DNA of 64,000 nt from Amborella trichopoda (GCF_000471905.2 NW_006500353.1:2064918-2128917); one strand, 5' to 3'; positions 23,201 to 34,915 are shown, numbered from the stretch's first letter. Numbers and translations: made by a program. Notes: generated from the letters alone by a model not told the origin.

Positions 23201-26200
23201 TAGGTAGATAACTGCCAATAGATACACATGCTGAAGCCTCATCATTCTACAAAGTTGTCATGTTCAACACTCAAATTATTGGTTGGAGCATTGTCAGACA
23301 CATTATATACATACGTGTGTCCTTTCCATGTAACATATTTTTCAATTTATTAGAGTGCACAATAATTGAAAGATCACCTTATTTGAGATATTCCAAATCT
23401 TTTTCTTTATTTTATGAGTGATAAAATTTTCCAGAGCGTGACCAAGGCAGTAATTTAACAGCAGTTCTACACCATTTTCTCATTTCTGGCATACATGAGA
23501 CCACGGAATCCACTCCATTCAGTAACCATGAAGAATCAACTAATGAGCTGCCAGCTACCATAGAACTGATGAATCCAGTTTAGGACTTGTCAACGTATCA
23601 CCAGTAATTAATTCCTCCAAGAGATGGTTGAAGTGCATAGGCCATTGCAAGCTCTCTGAATGTTAAGGGAAGCAAGAAGGGCCAACAGGGAACATTCAAA
23701 ACTATTTGAATATGTGCTGATGAGTTGGGCACAAAAAAGAGAATCTAGGTTTCAAACATGCCCAAAATTATGATCTCTCTCAACACAATGCAAAACAACG
23801 CAACACAATGCAAAACAACACCAAAATATGTAGAGATGGGCGGTATGTCAAAATTTTCTAAAACCTAGATATATATAAATTCTCTACTATAGCTTTCCCA
23901 AGACCCCACAAAAGCAGCTTTCCCAAGGCATGCACGTGCGCCCACACATGCACGCACGCGCATGTGTGTGTGTGCAGGCACATAAACACACACACACATA
24001 TATATGTATGTGGGATTATAGACTGTAAGATCATACACACACATAAACATTCACTTTTGGCACAAGGAGATCAACAATCACTCGTATTCATTACATGTGA
24101 AATCTGACAAGTTAAAGTGACGCAAACATTTGAGAAATTTTACTTTTTGGACTTTGTTATACTAAAAGTAAATGGTCTTATTGTATGTATGTATATGTGT
24201 ATATATATAATGTGTGTGTGTGTGTATTAGTGTATATGCATATGTATCTGTATATGTATATGTATGCATGTATGTATGTATGTAGGAACAGACACACACA
24301 CATACATATATCATACTGTTAATGTATGTATGCATGTATGTAGGTACATACACACTCAATACATATATCATACTGTCAAAGCTTGATAGTGGCGATGGAT
24401 ATCGTGGTCAGTAAAGCACTATATGAGGAGCATGCATATAATTTCCAAATTTCCTAAGAATCAATCTCCTCTAATTTGGTTTTAGTTTGGAGCTCTAGAA
24501 ACCTCAATATCTCCTTGATATGTCGCCCATTGAAATGGAGAGCCCAGATTAATATTTTTGGTCACGGTGTATTTTGGACATCTTTAGGGCACCAAACCCT
24601 TCTCTCTTTTATTCAGATGAAGCTATTTTCGCGGATTTTTTGGGATGAGAGAACGTTTTGGAAACTTTTAGGTCCCTTCCACTCCTCAAAAGTTGTTTTT
24701 GAGGTGGGCGGAGGACCAAGATTGGTGTGCCGGATGGAACAAAATATCATTTCCCAATTAAAAATAAATAAAAAATCACATACACCTCAACAACGTATAA
24801 TGACAGTATGACACAACAAAGATAATGACAAGTCCAGTAATACAACTGTTACCGTTTATCAAAAAAAAAAAAAAAGTCTCCACGCCCAGATCAGAGAAAA
24901 GTGCAAAAATTAGAATGGTCCTAACTTCTTTTAGCAACCTCAAGCAAGAGTAATTGGAAATCGAATCTTTTGCTCCCAATATGGTAGATCCATAGAGTAG
25001 GAAAAAAAAGGAGGATATATCAATCTTCCAAACAAAACGCTAGATACTGATGTAAGAAGTAAGATAATAATTTAATTTCCCTTGGTCAAACTTAGAACAA
25101 AAAAAAAATTAACACCAATCAAATAAGGTTTGAAACCTACGGTTCAGCACTCTGAGGCCCTCAGTTGGATGCCTCACGTCAGATAATTTTTCATTCTTCA
25201 GAATTTGATTCACAGAAGGCATTATGAATATTCATACAAAAGATAGGCCATTAGGACAGACAATAAAGTATGCAGATAATGCTAACTTTAATGACTAAAC
25301 TAAAGGTTTCACCATCATCGATTCCATGATAGTATCTATCTACCATTATTATCTACAGGTGAACGCACATACCCTTTGGCCATGGGATATGCAGTGATCC
25401 ACAGCTCAATCAGCCATTCTCATAATCATAATTCACAGAAAACACTATAACATTCTTATCGACAAGTGGAGCTACACAATCTCAAAGAGATTACAATAAA
25501 AGGCAACTGTTTATTCGTGGGCGAGATTGCAATAAAAAGCAACTCTTTATTCATGGCTAAGAACCATTGCGAGATGGAGGAGGCAACTACGATGAATTTT
25601 GATTCCTCATCTTACCAACTTCTATTAAAAAAGAAACAATGCCCAAATGAAAACTTTAATAGGACAAACTCTGGAGGATTTTACACACACGCACACACAA
25701 GTATTATGTATGTATGTGCATATAGGTATGCATATAAGTCAATATAGAAATAAATCAAAAAGAATGATATGGGAAGATATAGACAAGAGTCGCCTTTGTG
25801 ATTACAGGTGGTGCAAGCATCTTAACGATAATACTCGGCATATAACTGTATCATACTAAAGGAAAACGCATTGAGAAGACCAAAATAATAGCACCCATCT
25901 TATGTACGTCCTTGCAGCCAATTAATTAGAAGGAACTATCCCAAGCATCAAACATGTCTTTGTGGCATGTCGATATAATAAATAAAGCAATGAGACCCAA
26001 AAATAGAATGACCTACAATGCTTCATAAAGCATCTCTTCAAAAGAGCAACCTGAAAAGGGGGTGACAATGAGGATATGAACAAGTTGCATGAAAAGCTTT
26101 TGAACAGAACAAATGGCCATGCAGCTTTGGTGCGGAAGAGAAGACAGAACAGCCTCAATGGTTATGACAATGCTTGCACTTGGCATCATCGTTTCCTCAA

Positions 26201-29187
26201 TTATAAAAAAAGCACACACACGAGTCCATACTTCACAGGCTCACAAAACTCTCTCAACCAAGGTCTGAAACTAGCGGTGGAAACACAAAATGCCATTGAC
26301 ATATGTTTCATTAATTATGGTTACATTAATTATGGCTATGTAAAACAACCATCATCAAAAAATATCACATAGTATCCCATACCAATGGTGAGACAAAATT
26401 GCAACTTCCCATCTCACACATCCAAATGTACCTCTGTCAAAGAACTATTAAGAAATTTTGTTACTGTTACAAAATAGGAGCATGCTTGTTTTTTTTTGTT
26501 GACTTGGTTTCTGACATCCAAATATCCAAATCCATGAAGTTAATGCTTTCAAACTCAAAGTTATACCTTGCTTCAAATAATCAACCTTTAGTCATAACAG
26601 GAACACTGTTTTGTTTCGTCAACTACCAAGATTGATACACTATTGCCCAATTCCAACATGCCTAGGCAATTAGATTAGCAATAGTAATATGACAACAAAT
26701 CTGCAGCAATCATTAACGAACTGCAGCAATCATTAACAAACAAGGAAAAGCTTTAATAATAACAGTCTAATAAACCAACCTTATACAATATGAGTATATA
26801 TAAAATTACCAGGAAAATATGAATAAAAAAGGGAAACAAAAGATTCTACAAACAAATAGATTAATTGATCTGTATATTCTAGCAATTCCATCAGTGGATG
26901 CAAATAATCTTCACAAACGACTAGGACTATTCCAAAGCAGCAACTTACCAATAGTTCCTGATATTGCAGCATGAGGTTCTCTTAGATGCACATCATATGA
27001 AGTCCACAAAACATGCCCATTGTCTGTTTTTACAATTAAATCCTTCAATTTCTCCTTTTGTCTCCAAATGTCCTTGCTCTTCTCATAAGAAAAGGCTGCT
27101 TTCGCGCAAACCCCAGGCATAAGTGATGGGGGTACATCATTAGTGGTAGATGTATGAGGGTGAGGAATTCCATGGTTCTTATGTATACCAAACCGATACC
27201 TTAGTCCAGATTCAGAAACTAGAGACGACAAATCCAATGACATTGACAACGGCACATCCCAATAAGTTCCATCCTTGTCGATGAACAATTCTGGCCAAGC
27301 AGCTTCTAGTGTTACATCATGATGAGAAAGCTGCATTCAAGCATAAAGGTACCAACGATTGGTCACTAAAAAAATATTATAAGATCAACCAACCAAGAAG
27401 AAACCGTAGTCCTCAGACTAAAAACAATGATGATGTGTGACACTAATGTCTGAGGGTCCCATAGAAAAATGCAGTGTTAAGATAGTCTAAAAAAGTGCCA
27501 AGCAATCCATGTGAGATGTGCAAAATATTTACAAATTACAATATTGTGTGTACTCAAACCACAATAGACCAAATACCAATAGAAATTTCTTAAACAGCTC
27601 ATATGCAAGTACTATGACCATGGATAACATATAACCGAAACTTGCCTTCTTAAAGAACATTGCTTTTGAGCGGCGTCCCTTCTTGTAACCATGTCCTTCA
27701 GTGCTAAAGACGAGAGATGAAGACGGTGTAAGAGAGATTTGTGAACATAAACCAAGGGAGTATAGCGCTTTGTCCCAAAAATGCTTCACAATGTTCCTAA
27801 TCCCAGGATATTCGAGCTCTTCACCACTTGCTACTTCCGCCTTAATGTCAGTGATTAGTTTCTTTGGACGAAATTGCCCTACTAAAGTACACCACCTGCA
27901 TAACGTGCCCATTAACAAATATAAGAATATACATGGAATGCGGAACTAGCTTGGAGAAATTTCATATTTAATCCATAATAGGTGGTTTAGAGAAGAAATG
28001 AGAATGTGCACGTAAATAGTTTTCAAGTAAACAATGACTAAAACAAGTACCAACCTTCAAATTAAGACTTGCAGACAAAAATTTAATACAACCATCTTCG
28101 AGACATAAAAAGGGATATGTATAAATCATGGTAAGATCAGATATCTATGGATTTAAGCATCTAATTAGTTCTGTTCTACGTTATTTAATGTGGTCACTTG
28201 GATGACGAATTCAGGAAATTTGGCAACAAAGCAAACAGCATAGCTGTGATTCTAGGCATATCCATTGCAATAATTTGAAAGTTTCAAGGACCTAGCTCCC
28301 TTAACAAAAGAAGAGAAACCGTACAACCATCAATATCGATGGGCCAATGACACCTAATTGTTCATATTTAATGGAAAACACAATAGATCAGCAGTCACTG
28401 AGTTGAATTTTATGCTATCAGAAAATGGCAATCTCAAAATTATTTTCAGATTCTGACATCATGATGCATGACTGATGAAGTTCCAAATAATTATTCATAC
28501 ATGTGAGTGTACATGTGCATTTTCATTTTTGTTTGTGATGCATTTGCTATGGATACTTCCTTTCAGAATTTGCATCATTGAGGAATATGTAGAATATTAT
28601 CAGATAACACTGAAACATTTAAGTGAGAGAGAGAAGGGCCACTCCTGTTCATTTAAAATAGCTATAGAAGGATGGATTCAAATGCATTTTACATATATAT
28701 ATAGAGAGAGATTTTACGAGTTGACTTGGATAACTTTAGGAGAGACTGGCATGCATTGTACAGAGAGAATGAGAGAAAAGGCAAGAGAAGAGTTACAGGT
28801 TCGAGTCAGATGGCTTGCGAAGAAAGAAATGGAATGCGTTCTATAGATAGATATGTCAGAAAAGTAGAACGAGCGCGAGAGAGAGAGAGAGAGAGTTTAG
28901 CATTACCAGTTGGAGCCTGATGGGCTGAAGAGAAGGGACTGCAAAGCTAGGGCACCAAGCTCCTTAGGAGTAGAAGGGCCGGCAGTGTAAGAAGGTATGA
29001 GCCCTAGTGGAAAGCCGGGGGACATGATAGAAAGTTGCTGGACTCGCAGGGCTCGGCTCGCTCGAGCAGCGCCCAGAGGGAAGCAGGGCTCGTCCGGCAC
29101 AGCTCGCACCACTCCGTCAAGGGTGGTGGCGGTTGAGAGGTTCAGATCCCAAAACCCACTGTCCATCGCCCATCGCAGCTTCGACAT
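16754..29187 (-). CDS. TGD4: TGD4 (trigalactosyldiacylglycerol 4), chloroplast outer-envelope lipid transfer protein, 5 exons
   Basis: TGD4 is a phosphatidic-acid-binding, beta-barrel-like protein of the chloroplast outer envelope. It is needed to bring ER-made lipid precursors to the TGD1-TGD2-TGD3 importer of the inner envelope. I assemble exons 29187-28907, 27895-27646, 27330-26949, 17802-17528 and 16951-16754: 1386 bases, 461 residues plus stop, against about 479 in Arabidopsis. Family matches run end to end: MSKLRW and FWDLNLST at the start, VGQF, EAAWPELFIDKDGTYWDVPL in exon 3, FRKAFNDLTRLDARLD in exon 4, and the C-terminus WYSPKRKEGMVELRVFEF. No signal or transit peptide is expected or evident. 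Exon joins keep frame throughout. Intron 2 uses a GC donor and intron 3 is 9.1 kb. The loop before the QQQ at the end of exon 4 is shorter than in Arabidopsis. Confidence 0.93.
16952..17527 (-). other. TGD4 intron 4 (576 bp)
   Basis: GT-AG intron (donor GTATTGTC after CAGCAGCAG). It holds CT/CA microsatellites at 17186-17228 and 17291-17315. Confidence 0.9.
17186..17228. repeat. Compound (CT)n(CA)n microsatellite
   Basis: A CT run passes directly into a CA run, inside TGD4 intron 4. Confidence 0.93.
17528..17802 (-). CDS. TGD4: TGD4 exon 4
   Basis: Starts in phase 1 (completes a Gly codon) after TTCTTGATGAAG and ends with three Gln codons before GTATTG. It encodes 91 residues, including a Gly-rich variable loop and then SPFSADLFGS and NDLTRLDARLD. 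Confidence 0.9.
18003..18021. repeat. (GA)n microsatellite
   Basis: Short GA run in TGD4 intron 3. Confidence 0.9.
19867..20134 (-). mobile_element. 3' remnant of an RTE-clade LINE
   Basis: The minus strand reads GDKMRESRLRWAG and then, through several stops, the diagnostic 3' terminus (pairing plus-strand agcctttttccaattaattg) and an ATGATGATGATC tail. It has the same orientation as TGD4, in intron 3. Confidence 0.85.
20850..21527. mobile_element. hAT-type non-autonomous element (20858-21519) with perfect 8-bp target duplication
   Basis: The terminal sequences CAATGTTTCAAAAAA and TTTTTTGAAACCTTG are inverted and flanked by identical tgccttag at 20850-20857 and 21520-21527. GC-rich CCTAGGCG/GGCGCC blocks near both ends match the element at 5892-6298. 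The 662-bp interior is AT-rich and has no transposase. The perfect duplication suggests a fairly recent insertion. Confidence 0.93.
23930..24052. repeat. Degenerate (CA/TG)n and ATGTGTGTG tract
   Basis: Alternating purine-pyrimidine sequence in TGD4 intron 3. The open frames over it are repeat artefacts. Confidence 0.85.
24180..24368. repeat. Compound (TATG)n/(TG)n microsatellite
   Basis: Long degenerate run of TATG, TG and CA units, with an internal partial duplication around 24290 and 24350 (catacatatatcatactgt). Confidence 0.93.
26949..27330 (-). CDS. TGD4: TGD4 exon 3
   Basis: Begins LSHHDVTLEAAWPELF after TTGAATGCAG (phase 0) and ends GTIG in phase 1. It is the longest exon (382 bases, 127 codons plus one base) and has the highest conservation to known TGD4. 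Confidence 0.94.
27331..27645 (-). other. TGD4 intron 2, GC-AG type (315 bp)
   Basis: The donor is AAG|GCAAGT, the standard GC-AG donor context; the acceptor is TGAATGCAG. Only this junction gives a gap-free alignment (SKAMFFKK then LSHHDVTLEAAW) to Arabidopsis TGD4. A GT three bases downstream would break the frame. Confidence 0.85.
27646..27895 (-). CDS. TGD4: TGD4 exon 2
   Basis: Starts after acceptor TTATGCAG, completing a Trp codon, and reads WCTLVGQFRPKKLITD to SKAMFFKK. It has 250 bases and ends in phase 0 at a GC donor. Confidence 0.92.
27896..28906 (-). other. TGD4 intron 1 (1011 bp)
   Basis: GT-AG intron (donor GTAATG). It includes a GA microsatellite at 28876-28896 immediately next to the donor. 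No other element was recognised. Confidence 0.9.
28907..29187 (-). CDS. TGD4: TGD4 exon 1
   Basis: ATG at 29187-29185. Its start MSKLRW, then FWDLNLST, aligns from the first residue with Arabidopsis TGD4, which decides this start. The exon has 93 codons and two bases of W94, ending at SGSN before donor GTAATG. Confidence 0.92.
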
Positions 29188-29460
29188 TCTCTGTTTCTCT
29201 GTCTAAAAAACACACACACTCGCTCTCTCCCTCTCTCTCTACACTCTCTGCATTTTCCTCGCAACCTTAAACCCCGGCTACCTCCATGGCTTGTGTCTTA
29301 TCCCCTGTGCGTTTATTATTTGAACTGCCGCCCGTGATCTCCCTCCCCCCCCCTCTCCTTTTGCTCACTGTTTTAAGACGTGAAAGATCTTACGTTCTTG
29401 CAGGAGTTTACTATCCATTTACTCCTTCGTACAAAACATAACTTATGTATATTTTTAAGA
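29188..29460 (-). promoter_or_regulatory. TGD4 5' leader and proximal promoter
   Basis: On the minus strand the leader next to the ATG is a GA-rich tract with a TG run (29200-29255). A C-tract lies at 29343-29353 of the plus strand. No clear TATA box was seen. Confidence 0.45.
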
Positions 29461-29464
29461 CACG

Positions 29465-29790
29465 TTTTCTAGTGAGTCTCTATGTTTCTAGTGAATCTAT
29501 GTAGAAATTAGTCGACTCTTAAAAATCTATTTTTGAGATGGATTTTCAGATCCAATTTTTAAGAACATATAATTTATTATATGAAGGTCATGAATATAAA
29601 ATAAATAAATTTTAAAAAATAAAAATAATTATTTTATGAAGTAAACTTTTGGACTAATAGTTTCAATTGTTTTTAAATGACCATCTATTTACATCCATCT
29701 TTAAAACTGAAGCTTTATACTTGGGATTGCATATTTTAGAAATGTGGTCGAGCCCACATGAAACAATTTTCTTTTTAAAAAAAGGGATTG
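29465..29790 (+). repeat. Dispersed repeat family B, copy 2
   Basis: It has the same block order as 13475-13795: gagatggattttcagatcc, aaataaattttaaaaaat, acatccatctttaaaactg, and finally catgaaacaattttc. It lies just upstream of TGD4. Confidence 0.72.
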
Positions 29791-31199
29791 CATACAATGA
29801 AACTATTTACCCTTACTATAAGGAGGTCACAATTACTTGTCACCATCTAATTCGAAATCTAATAGATTGGGTGTGCACGAGAAAATTCATTTTGAACTTT
29901 GAGCTTGATCAATAGAATAAATGCGGCCACCCAATTTCATATCCAATTATTGAAAATTAATTGTGACCACCTTGTTCCAGGTCTCACTGTATACTTTTTC
30001 TTGGGTAAGCCATAGGTCGTCTATTGAACTGGAACTGGATCATGCAGTCCAGTCAGAAGAAATAAAAGAATTATAAGGAAAAAAGACGTTGCGTACATCC
30101 ATCTTTCTGTCTATAATATGTTTGTCTCTTTAATTATTTATCAAACAAACATAATATACATGGAGAATCATGTAAATTAGATAGAAAAGGGTTGATTCTC
30201 AATTTCGAGCGGGAACATAAGGGCCCATGAGTGACTAGATCTTATCAGATCAACAATTCCAAATCCATATCTTTCATTTTTTCAAAATCTTGCTTCATTT
30301 TACCCAAGCGCAAAACAATTTTATGTCGTAATAAAACTCGTCTGCTCCGATTAGCTAAAGCTCATCCCATCCCGCTACCAGTCTTTTATACAATAAAATC
30401 ACAATCATCTTTAGCTGTTAAAATTGTAATTAAATTGTTTGAGGTGTACTATATAACTACATACAAAGTTCAAAATTTAATGGACTGTTGGAGATGTGTC
30501 ATGCCAAATTGTTTTGATCTCCCTGTTGGTATCAATGCTTCCTTGGGGTTTTACTAAGGGAATTCAGTCTTGGGTATGTGAGTTCATCAGTTAAATGTTA
30601 AGCTAGGTGCATGTAATAATTCAGTGCGGTGGGGGATTCTTTTGTTACATCCTATTGCGGGTTTGCTTCATTGGAGGATTCCTGATTCTCTTCCAATATC
30701 TGTTGAGTATTTGTTGAGCCGTGGCATTCTCAGTTGGAACTCATTGATAAGAGGTCATGCCTTCGGGTAGCCATGGAGATGCTGTCATGCATTTTGGTTC
30801 GAAATTCATGGCCTTAGGCTTGAAACCAAAAGAGTTTGCTAGCTTCTCGACAACTTCTGCAACCTTCCATGTTTTCGAGCCATCAAACCAAGACCATGCT
30901 CTCATACAGAAAGTGGGGCCTTGATTCTCACAGGATGAACTTAAGCTTTGCTAGTTTGACTCTTAGAGGTATGAAATAAACTGAATCTTTTCCTCACAAT
31001 AATCGAAGATCACCATCACGGAAAGAAAACCTGATGTGGAGCAATAAGCTTGACATATTGCACAAATGTTGCAGAATCAACTTATATCCATGTGGTTGTA
31101 GGGCTTAACTTTATGCAAAATGCATCTGATTGTTATTCCTTGTTTGATGATGGATCACTCTGGTAGCTTTATCACAGTGTCATGCCTAATACAATTTTA
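29791..31199. other. Intergenic, no gene assigned
   Basis: Scattered short open frames (for example 30231-30557) have no recognisable family. The stretch around 30540-31000 has coding-like runs broken by stops and could be a decayed transposon or processed pseudogene, but I cannot name it. Confidence 0.5.
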
Positions 31200-31560
31200 A
31201 CTTTAATTTTTTGATACACTTGTTTCATGCCTTAGTTGTTGTTCAATCACTCTCTCATAGAGCTTCATAGTACGATTCATAAGTTTGATCCCTCAATAGT
31301 TCGCACAGTTCTGTATGTCTCATTTGTTCTTGTAAATAGATATCACAATACTTCTCTTCCACTCGTCTGCCATTTTTTTTGTTGTCAACACCTTGTTGAA
31401 TAGCATGGTCAGCTCGTCAATGGCAATCTCTCCTATGCTCTCTATCGAGATACCATCTGGTCTTAAAGCTTTTCATGTCTTCATTTTTTCAAAGTTTCTT
31501 TCAGTTCCGATGTCCTAATCCTGCAAATGTATTTATGACCTCCGTCCTCATTTATAATAA
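31200..31560 (-). mobile_element. RTE-clade LINE reverse transcriptase remnant
   Basis: The minus strand reads ELKETLKKMKT, KALRPDGISIESIGE, LTMLFNKVLTTKKMADEWKR, IYKNK and NCANYRGIKLMN with interrupting stops. These are RT motifs 1-2 of plant RTE elements, in the expected order. Confidence 0.88.
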
Positions 31561-33074
31561 AAGTTCATTCTACTGCTATGTTCCCATTATGTTCGTCATT
31601 TAATAATTTTTGAAAATAAGCTCTCTATCTTTGGTTGACATTTTATCATTCACGACGACCATTTGATATTCACTCCGATATTTTGATTCATGAAATTGAA
31701 AATCCCCTCGTATGTTAGTGTAGTAGATAGATCTAGAGGTACAACCCTATTTGGATTAGCCGTGTTGTTAGGGTTGGTAAGTCCTTTTTTCTCTCCCTTT
31801 CTTGATGGTGATACAAAAAGATCAAAGTGCTCTTCTTTCTTGATGATCAATGATGGTTTTACATTCAACCATGTTGAGATTGTTAAACCATTCTTAATCT
31901 TGGATCTGTTACCTTGGCACCGATTTTGAACCACCATTTAATTCAATATACAAAATTTGAAGTTTTTTAATTTTATATACTATATACCTATCCCTAACTA
32001 GCCCTGTATTATGGAACCCAATTACATGGAATAAACATAATTCAACTTTGAAATGATATGCTTGAAGGCACATACTTTCGACATGTTATGATTTTAGAAT
32101 ATCATGATCTTACCGTGATAAGCCTTCATTTTTTAGTTTTACTGGAACGAAAACAATTCCATATATGCATAGGTGTGTATACTAACACGAGATAAAAAGA
32201 AAGTTAACATCAAAGTTTAAGTGATATAAAGATAGGGGTTGGGTCGTGGTGGTAGCACCCTCATATCTAGTTCCCATATCGTGGTTTCCCAATTTTGCTG
32301 GCACCATCCATTGACACTTTCAAACGAGCTAACTTCCTAATCTACATAAAAACACGGGTAGGGGTTTGTCTTCCCCATTAAATTAACAAGAAAAACAAAA
32401 TTAAGTAATATAAACTAATAAATCGGCATTGATACCTGTGTTGCTCAAAAGAATGTATTAGACCCCAATTGACCCACAAGAAAGCAAAATAATTTGAAGG
32501 CATTTTTTTAAAAAGTTATTTGGTAGAGAAAATGAAAGCTAATGCAAGTTACACTAAATAGAGATTGGTGGTCCAAATGGGCAATATGCCATTTCCATTG
32601 TATTTTGCCCTTTTTGGGTTTTGACTAGTAAGGATTTGTTTGTGTTTTACAAGTGTCCAAAAAGTTGATGGGATGTGTAACGATAAACTTTTTATTTTTT
32701 ATTTTTTATTCTTTTTAACCATTTGAAATGGATTTGATGGGATGTCCAAGAAACTATAAATATTTTTTTTTAATTAAAAATAATCACTTCCATAAGCACA
32801 TTTGAAGTTATCTTTGTCCTGGTTTTATTTGGAGGCAGTTGGAAGCCTTTAATGTCCGCTTTGTTCTTTCCCCCTGTTGGAAACAAAAAGATGCACATTA
32901 ATAGTGCGAAGTTGTTTGAAGTGGAGTTCACCATCAGCTCCTTTTTTTTTTTTTGAGAAAGAGGGGAAGGGGCCGGACCTCTTCTTATAATTTTTGAAGA
33001 AAGAAGTTGAGCTTTATTTGCATTTTTCTCTCTAGAAAGAGTAACATTAAGTAAAAATTTTGACACATTTTTTA
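31561..33074. other. Intergenic, no gene seen
   Basis: AT-rich sequence with mononucleotide runs (for example poly-T near 32940). No conserved frame was found. Confidence 0.6.
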
Positions 33075-33455
33075 ATAGGAAAAATTTATGTAAAGTTGAC
33101 CCCTTAAATTGTAGAATTTAGGTGCACCACAAAAATCTATTAGAAAAATGCTATTTGACGTTGAAAAATCATCTAATCTCAGCATCGGTGTGTGGATATG
33201 TGAAAAAAAATGTTAATTAAAAAAAAAGTGTATATTGCAACATATTATTTGGACTGTCAATTTTCAAGATTCTCATGCATTTATAGATTTATTTTATTTA
33301 AACTATTTTTGTGGGTTAAAAATTTATATTTAGAGATGAAAATATATTCTCGAGCCAGTCTACAAACTTTCAACACGAAAATTGCATCTTATGTCAAAGT
33401 TTGGAGGTGTGCCTTACTTTGATTGTTTAAGGTTGCAAACTTATGCAAACCTCAT
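33075..33455 (-). mobile_element. MITE family A, copy 5 (reverse)
   Basis: The left end aaaaatttatgtaaagttg and the right end ggttgcaaacttatgcaaa form imperfect inverted repeats. The interior matches the copy at 8735. Flanking T-rich sequence hides the target duplication. Confidence 0.72.
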
Positions 33456-33539
33456 TTTTTTTAATATCCTATCACACGTGCCACATTTTAATATCTTCCT
33501 AAGATAATATTTTAAATATATTACATATTAGAAAAGTGT

Positions 33540-33760
33540 TTTGTGAGTAAGTCAACTCACCTATTTTTGTGAGTCCCCTTTCCAAAATCCACCTTAAAAA
33601 TGGATTTTAGATCCATAATTTCAATGTATGAGAGATCACGAATTTCTTTCTAAAAAATAAGAATTATGTTTTTTGAACTTTTTTCTAAACTATTTATTTT
33701 GGTTTTTAGTTGAGAAACTCCTTTTTTTTTACGTCCATCTTAGGTTTCAAGTAACCATGT
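33540..33760 (+). repeat. Dispersed repeat family B, partial copy
   Basis: It holds ccaccttaaaaatggatttt, the block for an ATG-rich stretch with gagatcacgaat, and a tacgtccatctta end. It is diverged and shorter than the other copies. Confidence 0.5.
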
Positions 33761-34283
33761 GTCCTCGAGTTGAGTCAGCAAGCCTCTGTAAGAAATGTGA
33801 AGCTACTGAGTTATTTTCATCAAGCTGAGCAAAATACCAAGGGCGATGGTTCCAATGTGCTTGGAGGATTAGGGTTTGGATCCCATAAGAACAAGCGTGG
33901 TACAAATCTCCAGGTTGGTGAGCTCATCTTTCCAACTTTGATGGTCCCAAAATCCTTGGGCTTATTGGACCAATATCTCAAAAACCAATGTCACTTTAGA
34001 GCGTGGTTATCGAGATTGAATTAGTTCGGCACTTCAATCCGTCGAACCACCAATCGGTGCCTTAGTCAATATGGTCTAAATAAAAAACCAAGCTTTGCTT
34101 TATAATCTTTTTTAGTTTTGGTGAAAAAAATGAGCAATCTTCTTTTTGGGGGGAGGCTTCAGATTTTTTATTTTAAAAATCAAATATAAAAAAATTAGAT
34201 ATTTATATATAAAGCATATAAAAATAATTAAAATTTAAAAATATTTTTTTTAAAAAAAATTACTTTTATATAAATATTTATTT
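33761..34283. other. Intergenic, no gene seen
   Basis: Contains an 84-codon open frame on the plus strand (33770-34024) with no recognised homology, then AT-rich sequence. Confidence 0.5.
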
Positions 34284-34404
34284 GCTTAGACCAAGGTGGC
34301 CGAAGTTTCGGCCAAATCAGACTGACGCAGACCCGATTACGACCGAAGAGACTCGAATATGACCGAAACGGCAACACCAGGATTTGCTTCGCTTTGGTCT
34401 AAGC
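34284..34404. mobile_element. Small terminal-inverted-repeat element (121 bp), class uncertain
   Basis: GCTTAGACCAAGG at the left and CTTTGGTCTAAGC at the right are inverted. The interior is GC-rich relative to its surroundings and has an internal palindrome ggccgaagtttcggcc. No target duplication was recognised. Confidence 0.6.
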
Positions 34405-34585
34405 CTAAAATATGAAGGCACAACACTAGGCCAAACAAACGGGGCAGTTTTTATTTCTAATATATTATATAATTTCAAACTACGCTTCATGTTATTTTAA
34501 AAATCTGATCCAATCAGTTCAACTCACACTCAAATTAGTTTTGACTTGACTGAACTCTTTATCAGATCGATGGCTAGTTTGATCA

Positions 34586-34915
34586 TCATAACATTGTATA
34601 GGAGAAGGACTGCCAGAGAGCTGCAAGAGAAGGATCGAGATGATAATTTCCATTCACCAACGTCGCTCTATAGGCATAACTTTGGGGATGTAACTTAGAT
34701 TCTGAAGTGAACTTCAGAATTTCAAATAAAAAACGGGTTTTGCCCGAGGCAGCAATTTGCTCCCGTGGGAGAAGGACACCATACTCGCTCAATATGGCCC
34801 CTCTTTTGGATTTAACAATGTATATGCACAAAGTTGACGCCAAAGTGGCTTGGATCCATGCATGAGAGGGGGATGCCATAGAAAAAGAGAGGGAAATCAA
34901 TGTAAACAATACCAT
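34586..34915 (-). CDS. Hypothetical 109-residue frame with an N-terminal hydrophobic segment
   Basis: A true ATG (34915-34913) opens a 109-residue frame that starts MVLFTLISLSFSMASPSHAW, which resembles a secretory signal peptide. The remainder is soluble and matches nothing I know. There are no nearby exons, no clear promoter, and the frame stands alone in an intergenic region, so it may be chance or a decayed gene. Confidence 0.2.
   Translation of the reverse strand: MVLFTLISLSFSMASPSHAWIQATLASTLCIYIVKSKRGAILSEYGVLLPREQIAASGKTRFLFEILKFTSESKLHPQSYAYRATLVNGNYHLDPSLAALWQSFSYTML

Larger units (their letters stand above)
17803..26948 (-). other. TGD4 intron 3 (about 9.1 kb)
   Basis: Runs from donor GTAAGTTG (26948) to the acceptor AG at 17804-17803. 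It contains an RTE LINE tail, a 662-bp hAT element and TG/TATG microsatellites. The rest (17830-19860, 20140-20850, 21530-23880 and 24480-26940) shows no conserved coding sequence on either strand. Confidence 0.88.

Noticed and set aside
24162..24371. Open frame rich in Tyr, His and Thr
   Set aside because: It is a translation of the TATG/TG microsatellite.
27642..27645. GT three bases downstream as the TGD4 exon 2 donor
   Set aside because: It would shift the reading frame into exon 3, whereas the GC donor keeps a gap-free alignment.
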